Source of the DNA: an uncultured Alphaproteobacteria bacterium
Lineage (GTDB): Bacteria; Pseudomonadota; Alphaproteobacteria; HIMB59; GCA-002718135
Direction of reading: 5' to 3'
DNA: 64,000 bases
Assembly (NCBI GenBank): GCA_902594815.1
Contig: CACJNL010000001.1
Location: 70,188-134,187 of the forward strand
Below the pieces are notes generated by a model. That model saw nothing but the letters and a program-made list of their open reading frames with translations, made no database searches and was not told where the DNA came from. Shown one piece after another: positions 35,493-43,078 of this stretch (the first letter of the stretch is position 1; every line of letters begins with the position of its first letter). The translations under genes and the position numbers were made by a program.

Positions 35493-36176
35493 TCAATTAA
35501 TAATATTAAAGTATATTACTTGATTGGTTTTATTATAAATTCCTTCTTTCATAGTTAAAGATATTCTTTTTTCTACAATGGTTTCAAGAAGAGTAAGGCT
35601 CTCACCATCTGTTTCAACTGCACCAGTAAAAATTTCAAATTTTCCATCGTGTTTATTTTTAATTTTAAATTTTACAGGTTGGAATTCATCTGCTGTTAAC
35701 ATGAAGTTAATATTTTGAAGTTCTCCATCAAATGCTGCATAACTTGGAGTTGTAATAAATTCTAATTTATATTTATAATCTGATAATGATCCCAAAAAGT
35801 CATTATCACTTATTAACAACACCCAAGGCGAAGTTATTGAATTATCTATACTTCCATCAGAATTATAAATCATAGGAATTTCTCCCTCAACAGAAATGTT
35901 TAAACCTAAATACTCGCCTTCAGTTACATCGAAATCATCAATTGAAGCATATTTTTCTGCAACTATTTCCATTTTTTCTAATTGCATTTTTGTTTCATCA
36001 TCTAGTTCAGAAATCAAACTAAAAACAGATTCAAATTCTATATCTAACTCTTCTCCATTTATAACATCCAAAATATCATCAGTTGCAATGTCTAGTTCAA
36101 TAAGTTCAGACTTACAACTTAAAAGAAAAAAGGAAAAAAATAGTAAGAAAAATAAGTGACGAAATTTATAAATCAT
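35493..36176 (-). CDS. Lipoprotein, unknown (227 aa)
   Basis: A lipoprotein signal (FFSFFLLSC, cysteine 21) is followed by an acidic helical stretch (25-75) and a domain rich in beta strands (about 85-227) with hydrophobic and charged alternation. No family recognised. Sole cargo of module 3; the start has a plausible leader and the gene is preceded by the right-end repeats of the module. Likely surface or periplasmic. Confidence 0.7.
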   Translation of the reverse strand: MIYKFRHLFFLLFFSFFLLSCKSELIELDIATDDILDVINGEELDIEFESVFSLISELDDETKMQLEKMEIVAEKYASIDDFDVTEGEYLGLNISVEGEIPMIYNSDGSIDNSITSPWVLLISDNDFLGSLSDYKYKLEFITTPSYAAFDGELQNINFMLTADEFQPVKFKIKNKHDGKFEIFTGAVETDGESLTLLETIVEKRISLTMKEGIYNKTNQVIYFNIIN

Positions 36177-36210
36177 AAGTTAAGTTAAACACAAACATTC
36201 TAATATTTCA

Positions 36211-36230
36211 ATAGAGTTTAAATAGAGTTT
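36211..36230 (+). repeat. Phased direct repeat pair, right end of module 3
   Basis: ATAGAGTTT occurs at 36211 and 36222, 11 bp apart, 20 bp before the degraded fourth tRNA copy. It matches the left-end pair at 14 of 18 positions. Confidence 0.5.
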
Positions 36231-36250
36231 GATTAGAATTTGTTGTATTA

Positions 36251-36301
36251 CTTGGGATAGTTGAAGCGAGTGATGAATTCGAATCCCTTCGCTCGCTTCA
36301 A
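36251..36301 (+). repeat. tRNA-Gly 3'-half copy 4, degraded
   Basis: The stretch follows the tRNA from CTTG of the anticodon loop to CCAA, with several changes: CTTGGGATAG for CTTGCCAAGG, a small insertion before TTCGAATCCC, and two changes in the acceptor end. The changes also create a 10-bp inverted repeat (TTGAAGCGAG with CTCGCTTCAA). It is best read as an old att site. Confidence 0.7.
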
Positions 36302-36367
36302 ATAACAGCTATTTTTTTCGATTAAGTTCTAAGTTAACACCTCAGATCTAACCTGTGCCTATTGTTC

Positions 36368-37015
36368 TCAAAGATATTTATCAATCAAATTGTAGTCATC
36401 ACTATATATTCTCATTATCCTTTTTTTATCATCTTGACTTAAGCTTAGTTGCTGTTCTTTGCCCCCAGTTTGGAGTTTTGGAAAAATTTTTTTTTGACCA
36501 AAAAAACTATTAACCTTAACCTCAAAAGATTTAATATTTGATAAGCTTCCAACTATATCAAAATAAGCTAAATTATTTCCTAAAAAAAAACTTTGAGGAA
36601 GAAAATGCTTGTTTTCTATATTGCCATTCTCTAATTTTTCAATCACTTCTCTTACAGAGTGATTGTAAAAACCTGGATCTTTGTGAAATAGAACTCTGTT
36701 TTTATATGCTGAAATAAATCTTTCTAAGGGGTCTCTCACAATACAAGATTTGTAATCAACGTTTATTCTTACAAACGCATACCTACCCTCATATAAGTTT
36801 ATAAGATTTGATTTGTTTTTAAAATTCCCATGCATTTTTTTAGTTTGTTTAAATCTTGGTATTTCATCTTCTATAAAAAAAAATTTATCTTCAATTCCTA
36901 AATGACTGGCAAAGAAAAGCTTAGAAGAGGTATTTGCGTTTTTTTTGACTGGGTAAAATGCAAGTTTTTTTCCAGTTTTATAACTTGTAAAAACTGGATA
37001 AACTGCTTTTTCCAT
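36368..37015 (-). CDS. Sulfotransferase family 2-like protein
   Basis: The start is set at the ATG at 37015, since the frame opens with a TTG two codons earlier. The N-terminal KKNANTSSKLFF region stands where PAPS-dependent sulfotransferases bind the 5' phosphosulfate, and RDPLERFISAYKNR near residue 93 is the conserved 3'-phosphate motif of carbohydrate sulfotransferases. Length is 215 aa. The acceptor is probably a surface glycan, by family. It is the cargo of module 4 and is not similar in sequence to the MSKHIFW-type sulfotransferases further right. Confidence 0.75.
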   Translation of the reverse strand: MEKAVYPVFTSYKTGKKLAFYPVKKNANTSSKLFFASHLGIEDKFFFIEDEIPRFKQTKKMHGNFKNKSNLINLYEGRYAFVRINVDYKSCIVRDPLERFISAYKNRVLFHKDPGFYNHSVREVIEKLENGNIENKHFLPQSFFLGNNLAYFDIVGSLSNIKSFEVKVNSFFGQKKIFPKLQTGGKEQQLSLSQDDKKRIMRIYSDDYNLIDKYL

Positions 37016-37165
37016 GATCAACTAATATATAATTAATATTAATATTTTCAAAATGATATTAAATTTATTTGTCAACTCTGTGTCGATACTCATCATAGAA
37101 TTATAATTTTATAATCATCAAATTTAACGTAACTCTAATTAAAATTCTTAAATATTTGATGGTGT

Positions 37166-37214
37166 CAACCTTGCCAAGGTTGAAGTTGAGGGCCCAACCC
37201 CTTCGTCCGCTCCA
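37166..37214 (+). repeat. tRNA-Gly 3'-half copy 5, diverged
   Basis: From the anticodon stem (CAACCTTGCCAAGGTTGAAG) to CCA the segment follows the tRNA-Gly 3' half, with changes in the T arm (GGCCCAACCCC for GGTTCGAATCCC) and one in the acceptor stem. It marks the right limit of the tRNA-derived array. Confidence 0.85.
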
Positions 37215-37413
37215 AATATTGAGTAGGGCCTAGGCTTACTGACCACATGCGCACCATTTGAGGTTTGTTTTTTTCAGCAATAGAAAAATTATGGCCAATA
37301 TTTTAAAGCACAAACTAGTTATCAAGCGCGCCAAGTACTCTGATATGTAATCTTTGCAGAAAAGTTTTAACAAGAATCAAGTCTATAATTGAAACAATCT
37401 ATCATTATTCATT
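37215..37413. other. Gene-free spacer to the right of the array
   Basis: Together with the fifth tRNA copy this makes about 400 bp without a gene. I see no ORF with protein-like features, no terminator and no phased repeats in it. Confidence 0.5.
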
Positions 37414-38319
37414 TTAGTAATTGAATAATTTATAATTGTACTCTTGCATAACACTCTTTGAAACATCTTCAATATTTTTAATTTGTTTAGGTGTTAGTAT
37501 TTTTCTCCATTGATCTGACTGGCCTTTGTTAAAAAAATAACCACCCACTCTCTCATCAAAACCTTCCTTTTCTTCAATAATCTTTAACCTATCAAAGCTT
37601 GAAGTTTTAACTATGTTTTTGATTTTCTCTTCTTTATTTAAAATTTCTATCCCATAATTATCTTTGAAAAATCTAATGATTTTATGAATAATCAATTCTT
37701 TCTTTGAAATTAAATCTTCAAACTTTACTACAAGGGTAGGTACATTCATATTGTTTTTTGTCCACGACTCAACATGTTTTTTCCAACTTGATACCCAAAC
37801 AGATGGATTTATATTATTAGGTAATGCTGACTTTGAGTGTTTTTGCCAACCTATACAACCATAAAAATTATTGATTGTATTTACGCTTTTAGATAAGCTA
37901 ATATTTGTATGATTGGCCCACGAAACCACAACATCTCTAGGATCTCTTACAACATAAATTATACCTCTAACAAATTCCTGAGTTACATAATTTTTTCCAT
38001 TTAATGAACTTAATACATGGTGGGTTTTAAAAAAAGAAAAATCCTCATTGAATCCCAGATTCTTTTTTTCTTTAATTATAAGATGATATTTATAGAGAGT
38101 ATTAATATCTTCTAAATGTTGAAAATCTCTTTTGTTGATATTTTTAATCACATCTAGCAATTTTCTGTTTTCAAGCAGGTTAATATTTTTTATATTTTTT
38201 ATATTTACAATACCGTCGCTTGTAAAAAATAAAGATGATAAAATAATCCTCATAAGAGTGTTGCCACTTTTTGGATAAGACGCGATAAAAAAAATATGTT
38301 TAGAGATATTTGTATTCAT
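37414..38319 (-). CDS. Sulfotransferase (PAPS-dependent, family 1 type)
   Basis: The 5'-phosphosulfate loop is FIASYPKSGNTLMR at residues 11-24 and the 3'-phosphate motif is VVRDPRDVVVSWANH near 126-140; a C-terminal FNKGQSDQWRKILTP matches the KGxxGxW-like end of family 1 sulfotransferases. It transfers sulfate from PAPS to a hydroxyl or amino group; the substrate is unknown. It is a clear paralogue of the genes at 49526 and 50415, sharing the SKHIFFIASYPKSGNT start. Confidence 0.9.
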   Translation of the reverse strand: MNTNISKHIFFIASYPKSGNTLMRIILSSLFFTSDGIVNIKNIKNINLLENRKLLDVIKNINKRDFQHLEDINTLYKYHLIIKEKKNLGFNEDFSFFKTHHVLSSLNGKNYVTQEFVRGIIYVVRDPRDVVVSWANHTNISLSKSVNTINNFYGCIGWQKHSKSALPNNINPSVWVSSWKKHVESWTKNNMNVPTLVVKFEDLISKKELIIHKIIRFFKDNYGIEILNKEEKIKNIVKTSSFDRLKIIEEKEGFDERVGGYFFNKGQSDQWRKILTPKQIKNIEDVSKSVMQEYNYKLFNY

Positions 38320-38356
38320 TTATTTTAAAGTATTGTTTTACTATAAAGCGAATAAT

Positions 38357-38995
38357 TTAGCTTCCATCAAGACCAGACAGTCTGATTACTTGTTCATCAT
38401 GCAACACGGGAGTAGAGTTAAAGGCGCATAATATTCTATTACCTTCCCCTTCATGAGGTTTTCCTGAATGTAGTATAAAGCCAGGAAAAAGAATTAATTG
38501 ACCAGGCTCAAACTTGCTTTCATATACTGTTCTGCACCACAACTCACTTATTCTGTGTGCATAACCATGAATCGGATTAATCCAAGAGTTTCCAATCTCT
38601 GAACCACCATCTTCAATGTAAAAAATTCCACCTAAAGGACACTCTGGATGCGTATGATAATTGTGGTAACCACCTTTTTTTGTATAGTGAAACCAAGACT
38701 CAGTTATTACTATTCTATCACTCTTGATTTTCAGATGTTTATATGCTCCTACCAACTGCTCAAGTATCCACTGTCTCAGTTTAATTATTGGTTCTTTTTC
38801 TATTTTTAAGAAAGTATGGTCACTTGACGTCAGCTTGTCTTTTATGTGTTTTCCAGAGGGAAAGGAACCTTGAATTTCATATGGCGCCTCCATATGAATA
38901 TCATAAATTATAGAAACAAGATCATCTTTTATTTCATCAAAAAAAGGACATTTCTCTGTAAAAAAAGGTACAAAAAAAGGAGCTTCAACTTTCAT
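38357..38995 (-). CDS. 2OG-Fe(II) oxygenase-like protein
   Basis: The second half has the double-stranded beta-helix pattern of 2-oxoglutarate oxygenases: HNYHTHPECPLGGIFYIEDGG near 125 and PGQLILFPGFILHSGKPHEGEGNRILCAFN near 165-195, giving candidate iron ligands in the HTHP region and His near 177, and the 2OG arginine near 188. It is of the TIGR02466-like or prolyl-hydroxylase-like kind. It lies between two sulfotransferase genes with a related oxygenase upstream. Substrate unknown. Confidence 0.75.
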   Translation of the reverse strand: MKVEAPFFVPFFTEKCPFFDEIKDDLVSIIYDIHMEAPYEIQGSFPSGKHIKDKLTSSDHTFLKIEKEPIIKLRQWILEQLVGAYKHLKIKSDRIVITESWFHYTKKGGYHNYHTHPECPLGGIFYIEDGGSEIGNSWINPIHGYAHRISELWCRTVYESKFEPGQLILFPGFILHSGKPHEGEGNRILCAFNSTPVLHDEQVIRLSGLDGS

Positions 38996-39043
38996 AAATT
39001 TATAACATTAAAAAAAGGAGATAATATTTTAAGCTCATCAAAT

Positions 39044-39643
39044 TTACAATAAGTCTTTTTTTCTTATTAAAGAAACATTGAAACTCACCACTATTCTCTC
39101 TTCATTAGAGAGATTCTCCTCAACTTTATGCTCAAGATAACTCGGAAATAAAACCAACGTTCCTGGTTTGGGAGTTACTGATTTAATCTGTCCATTTAAA
39201 TTATTAGCTTTTTTAGCAGAAGGATGGTGAAAAACATTCGCCTGCCTGGGATCAAAGAAAACTATATTGCCTGCATTATTCTCAGCTTTGACATAATAGG
39301 CAGCACTTAAAGCGCTATTTCCATGATGATGTCTTTCATTAAAGGCTTTATTTTTATTTATTATTGCCCACATATTTGTTATTTTCACTATTTGAGTCTC
39401 CAAGTCCCAACCCATATCGTTTACTGCAATTCCAATATTTTTTGATATTTCGTTTATAAAATTTTTAAGATTTTCGTTTTTTAAATCAAAGCCCTCAGAA
39501 TGCCATCCATTGAAATTGCTTTTTTTTACTCCATTTGGATCTTTTTCTTGTTCTTGATAAATATAATTTTTTAAGTCAGAATTTATACTTTCAAAATTAC
39601 TAATTTGATCTATCCATACTGGTGTTGAAAAAAATAGATGCAT
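39044..39643 (-). CDS. TIGR02466-type 2OG-Fe(II) oxygenase family protein
   Basis: The signature of this family is present: W-AIINKNKAFNERHHHGNSALSAAYYVKA near 90-120 with iron-ligand histidines, FFDPR near 128, and GTLVLFPSYLEHKVEENLS near 160-178 followed by RIVVSFN. Length (199 aa) is typical. These proteins are common in marine bacteria and phages beside glycan or sulfotransferase genes. Substrate unknown. Confidence 0.85.
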   Translation of the reverse strand: MHLFFSTPVWIDQISNFESINSDLKNYIYQEQEKDPNGVKKSNFNGWHSEGFDLKNENLKNFINEISKNIGIAVNDMGWDLETQIVKITNMWAIINKNKAFNERHHHGNSALSAAYYVKAENNAGNIVFFDPRQANVFHHPSAKKANNLNGQIKSVTPKPGTLVLFPSYLEHKVEENLSNEERIVVSFNVSLIRKKDLL

Positions 39644-39746
39644 AATCTACAAATAAACCAAAAACTTTAATCTGAAAAGTTAATTTTAGATGGTTATGAA
39701 ATATGTATTGTTTTAATATAGTTTTTATATTTAAACTGCTATTAGA

Positions 39747-41411
39747 ATGAAAGAAAAATTAATACATAATTTTAAAAAAGACAAAAGTTTTTACATAGAC
39801 ATATTAAAAGATCAGCCAAATAATTATGAAGCTCTATTAAAACTTGGATTAATTGATGTAAATGATTCCAACTTTGTTAATGCCAAAAAAAAATTTAAAA
39901 AATTACTTAAGATAAATAATAAAAGATATGAGGCACACCTTAACCTTTCTAATATATTTAGTCTAGAAGGGGATGTTGATACGGCTAATCACATATTAGA
40001 AAACTTCTTAATAAATGTTGAAGAAAACATACCTATTATAAACACCATTGGTATCAATTTATTTAATGCTAAAAAATATGAAGATTTAGAAAAACATATT
40101 AATAAATTTATTAATAAATTTGAAAGTCACATTTTATATTTTTTAAAAGGTTATTTGCTTACTAAAAATGGGCGTATAATAGAGTCAGAAGACTATTTTA
40201 TAAAATCTATAAAAACTAACACAAACTTTTGGAGTGGATATGATTTACTTTTCAAACAATATGAAAAACAATCTCGATTAAAAGAGTTTAAAGCTTTATT
40301 AGATAAAGCAAAAACAATTTATAAAAATAATATAAAACTTTTTTATTACGAGTCATTATATTTGTTTCGAATAAAAGAATACAAACCTTCATTAAACATT
40401 CTTACCAACACAAACCTTGCGAAGAAGTTTACACAAAACCAAAATGAAAAAGACATAGCAGATTATTATCATCTACTTAGTCGGGTTCATGAAAAGTTAG
40501 AGATGTTCAATAAAAGTTATAACTTTGCTATAAAAAGAAATAAAACCATATTAGGTTTTAAAGAAAATAAAAAATTTAAAAAAGAATTAATTTTGGACAC
40601 AATCTCTGTCTATAAAAAATTTTTTGACAAAAAAAATAAGTTTAAACTAAACGATATATCAATCGGCATTGATCATTCTAACTTAGTTTTTTTAATTGGT
40701 TTTCCAAGATCGGGCACAACTCTTCTAGATACTATTCTTAGATCTCACTCTCAAACACTAGTGCTAGAAGAAAAACCTTTCTTGTTAGATGTTAGACATG
40801 AATTTTATAAAAACAAAGAAATTTCAGAAATTTTAAAAGTTGATGAAAGTGAAAAGATTAGAATGCAAAAAAAATATTTTAGTTCTTTTGAGCACAAACC
40901 TAACAAAATAATCATTGATAAATACCCATTAAATTTAATTGAACTTGGTTTTATTAAGACCCTATTCCCCAAATCAAAAATTATTCTAGCAATCAGACAT
41001 CCGTTGGACTGCATAATAAGCTGTGTATTAACTGCTTTTAAAATGAATGATGGAATGGTGAATTTTGAAAACATACATACCACATCTTTTTTTTATAATG
41101 AGTGTTTTGAGGTGCTTTTTAAATATTTTTCTTTTTATGAAATGCAATACCACCAGGTAAAATATGAAAATATTATTAGTGATTTTAAAAATGAAATAAC
41201 TAAACTAATTAAATTTTTGAATTTAAATTTTGAAGATAATATTTATAATTATCAGAAAACAGCTAAACAAAGAGAAAAAATTAGTACCCCAAGCTATGAT
41301 CAAGTTGTTCAGCCTCTATATACAAGCTCAATAAACAGACATAAAAACTTTGATGAGATTAAAAAAATTGAAACTGATATTAGTCGTTGGATAAATAAGT
41401 TTTCTTATTAA
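39747..41411 (+). CDS. TPR repeat protein with C-terminal sulfotransferase domain
   Basis: Residues 1-290 are TPR-like helical repeats; residues 310-554 form a sulfotransferase domain with PAPS loop FLIGFPRSGTTLLDTIL near 313 and IRHPLDCIIS near 418. This TPR-sulfotransferase architecture is common in marine alphaproteobacteria and resembles tyrosylprotein or glycan sulfotransferases. The acceptor is not known. It is divergent from the oxygenase genes. Confidence 0.9.
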   Translation: MKEKLIHNFKKDKSFYIDILKDQPNNYEALLKLGLIDVNDSNFVNAKKKFKKLLKINNKRYEAHLNLSNIFSLEGDVDTANHILENFLINVEENIPIINTIGINLFNAKKYEDLEKHINKFINKFESHILYFLKGYLLTKNGRIIESEDYFIKSIKTNTNFWSGYDLLFKQYEKQSRLKEFKALLDKAKTIYKNNIKLFYYESLYLFRIKEYKPSLNILTNTNLAKKFTQNQNEKDIADYYHLLSRVHEKLEMFNKSYNFAIKRNKTILGFKENKKFKKELILDTISVYKKFFDKKNKFKLNDISIGIDHSNLVFLIGFPRSGTTLLDTILRSHSQTLVLEEKPFLLDVRHEFYKNKEISEILKVDESEKIRMQKKYFSSFEHKPNKIIIDKYPLNLIELGFIKTLFPKSKIILAIRHPLDCIISCVLTAFKMNDGMVNFENIHTTSFFYNECFEVLFKYFSFYEMQYHQVKYENIISDFKNEITKLIKFLNLNFEDNIYNYQKTAKQREKISTPSYDQVVQPLYTSSINRHKNFDEIKKIETDISRWINKFSY

Positions 41412-41420
41412 AGAAACTTA

Positions 41421-41570
41421 TCATTTAAATCTTCTTAACCTAAAATCATTAATTAGTTTTTTTATTTTGATAATTCTATCGTAATTTTTGGAAAAATTTT
41501 TTCTACCACTTAATATCAAGGGATATTTTTTAATTAATTCTGACAGATAAATAGGAATTTTGTATTTCAT
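41421..41570 (-). CDS. Small basic protein coupled to purH, unknown (49 aa)
   Basis: An ATG overlaps the purH stop codon as TAATG and opens a 49-codon frame (MKYKIPIYLSELIKKYPL... ending RLRRFK). It is very basic (about a third Lys/Arg), predicted helical, without a membrane segment. Coupling to purH and a complete frame support it, but an unused extension of an AT-rich spacer cannot be ruled out. Confidence 0.4.
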   Translation of the reverse strand: MKYKIPIYLSELIKKYPLILSGRKNFSKNYDRIIKIKKLINDFRLRRFK

Positions 41571-43078
41571 TAGTGTTTAAATACTCTTAGAGAAGAAAAA
41601 ATAAGCTTAAGTTGGTTTTTATCAACAAAATTAATTACCTTATTGTCATTTATTGAACCGTTTGGAACCACTATACATCTACAATTATTTTTTTGGAGTA
41701 ATTTAATACTATCTACAAAAGGAAAAAAAGCATCGGAGGCACATACTAGATTTTTTAGAGAGAAATTCTCTTTGTATTTTGAAATGGATAATTTAGTAGC
41801 ATCATACCTGTTCATTTGACCAGCACCAATTCCAATTGTTTGTTTATTTTTAACCAACACAATCGCGTTGGACTTAATGTGTTTAACAACTTTAAAACCA
41901 AACAAAACATCTTCATATTCTCTATGAGTTAATTTTTTGTTTTTTGAAACTATCTTTAAATGTTTTTTGGACAAACTTAAATTATCATTTTCCTGAATTA
42001 AATTACCCATTCTAACTGATTTAATTATCTTCTTTTGTTTTTTTGGTATCTTGTTTGAATTTATTAATATAAGATTTTTTCTTAAACTTAAAATTTTGAT
42101 TGCTTCGTTTGTATAACCTGGCGAGACTATAACTTCAAAAAAATTTTTTATTAATATTTTTGCTAGACCGCTTTCTAATTTTTTATTTAATAAAACCACA
42201 CCCCCAAATGCACTTTTTTTATCACTATTAAGAGCTCTAACAAAAGATTTTTTGATCGTAGAGGAGGATGCTATACCACAAGCATTATTATGTTTTATGA
42301 TGACTGTTGTGGGTTCCGTAAACTCATTTAAAAAATCTAATCCACTATCGATATCTAATATATTGTTGTAACTAATTTCTTTACCTTGAATTTTATAATT
42401 GCTTAAATTGAAGTCATTTTTAATCTTTAATTTAGCTTTTTGATGAGGATTTTCACCATATTTAAGTTTGATATATTTTTTTTCTTTATTCTCGATGAAC
42501 CAATTATGAATATTTTGATCATACTTTGAAATCACTTTGAAAGTTTTAGCAGCCATTTTTTTTCTAAAACTTAGGTTAGTTGTGCCTGAGTTCCTTTCGA
42601 TGCTGTGTGCTAGTAAAGTATAATCACTTGGAGAACTAATAGCTGTTACACTCTCAAAATTTTTTGCTGCAGCTCTTAAGAGTGTCGGCCCACCAATATC
42701 AATCATTTCTATTGCATTATAACTTTTGTTTTTTTTGTATTTAGAAAATGGGTAAAGGCTAACAATTACAAAATCTATTTTTGGAAAATTTATATTTTTA
42801 AAAGTCTTTTTATGATCATGGTTTTCTCTGTTGTGTAATATGGAGATATAAATATTTGGATGAAGAGTTTTTACTCTCCCATCCAGAACTTCATTAAACT
42901 TAGTTAATTTAGAAATTTCAAAACAATTATAACCTAGAGATTTAATTTCTTTTGACGTAGATCCACTAGAAATAATGCCAATTTTATATTTTTCGAAAAG
43001 ATTACATAAAAATACTAAGTTACTTTTGTCAAAAACTGATATTAACGCAAAGCTTTTTATTTTTTTGAAAGAGACCAA
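41570..43078 (-). CDS. purH: Bifunctional AICAR transformylase / IMP cyclohydrolase
   Basis: PurH makes the last two steps to IMP. The N-terminal MGS-like IMP cyclohydrolase domain has SVFDKSNL, SSGSTSKEI and LDGRVKTLHPNI; the transformylase domain has YGENPHQ near 209 and KHNNACGIA near 262, with FGGVV near 290. The 502-residue length is normal. The order rsmB-heparinase-purH is standard in alphaproteobacteria, and it overlaps the upstream heparinase gene by 22 bp. Confidence 0.95.
   Translation of the reverse strand: MVSFKKIKSFALISVFDKSNLVFLCNLFEKYKIGIISSGSTSKEIKSLGYNCFEISKLTKFNEVLDGRVKTLHPNIYISILHNRENHDHKKTFKNINFPKIDFVIVSLYPFSKYKKNKSYNAIEMIDIGGPTLLRAAAKNFESVTAISSPSDYTLLAHSIERNSGTTNLSFRKKMAAKTFKVISKYDQNIHNWFIENKEKKYIKLKYGENPHQKAKLKIKNDFNLSNYKIQGKEISYNNILDIDSGLDFLNEFTEPTTVIIKHNNACGIASSSTIKKSFVRALNSDKKSAFGGVVLLNKKLESGLAKILIKNFFEVIVSPGYTNEAIKILSLRKNLILINSNKIPKKQKKIIKSVRMGNLIQENDNLSLSKKHLKIVSKNKKLTHREYEDVLFGFKVVKHIKSNAIVLVKNKQTIGIGAGQMNRYDATKLSISKYKENFSLKNLVCASDAFFPFVDSIKLLQKNNCRCIVVPNGSINDNKVINFVDKNQLKLIFSSLRVFKH

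Larger units (their letters stand above)
35428..36301. mobile_element. tRNA-Gly-anchored element, module 3 (about 0.87 kb)
   Basis: Bounded by tRNA copies 3 and 4. Both ends carry phased AGAGT repeats (35469 and 35480; 36213 and 36224), different from those of modules 1 and 2. The only cargo is a leftward lipoprotein gene. No recombinase. Confidence 0.55.
36302..37214. mobile_element. tRNA-Gly-anchored segment, module 4 (about 0.91 kb)
   Basis: Bounded by the degraded tRNA copies 4 and 5, with one leftward sulfotransferase gene as cargo. I see no 11-bp phased repeat pair at its ends, so it may be an old, decayed element. Its size is close to those of modules 2 and 3. Confidence 0.45.

Noticed and set aside
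36302-37165. Possible phased repeats at the ends of module 4
   Set aside because: I looked for pairs spaced 11 bp near both borders and found only TAAGTT repeats 7 bp apart and ACTC repeats 13 bp apart, which do not match between ends.
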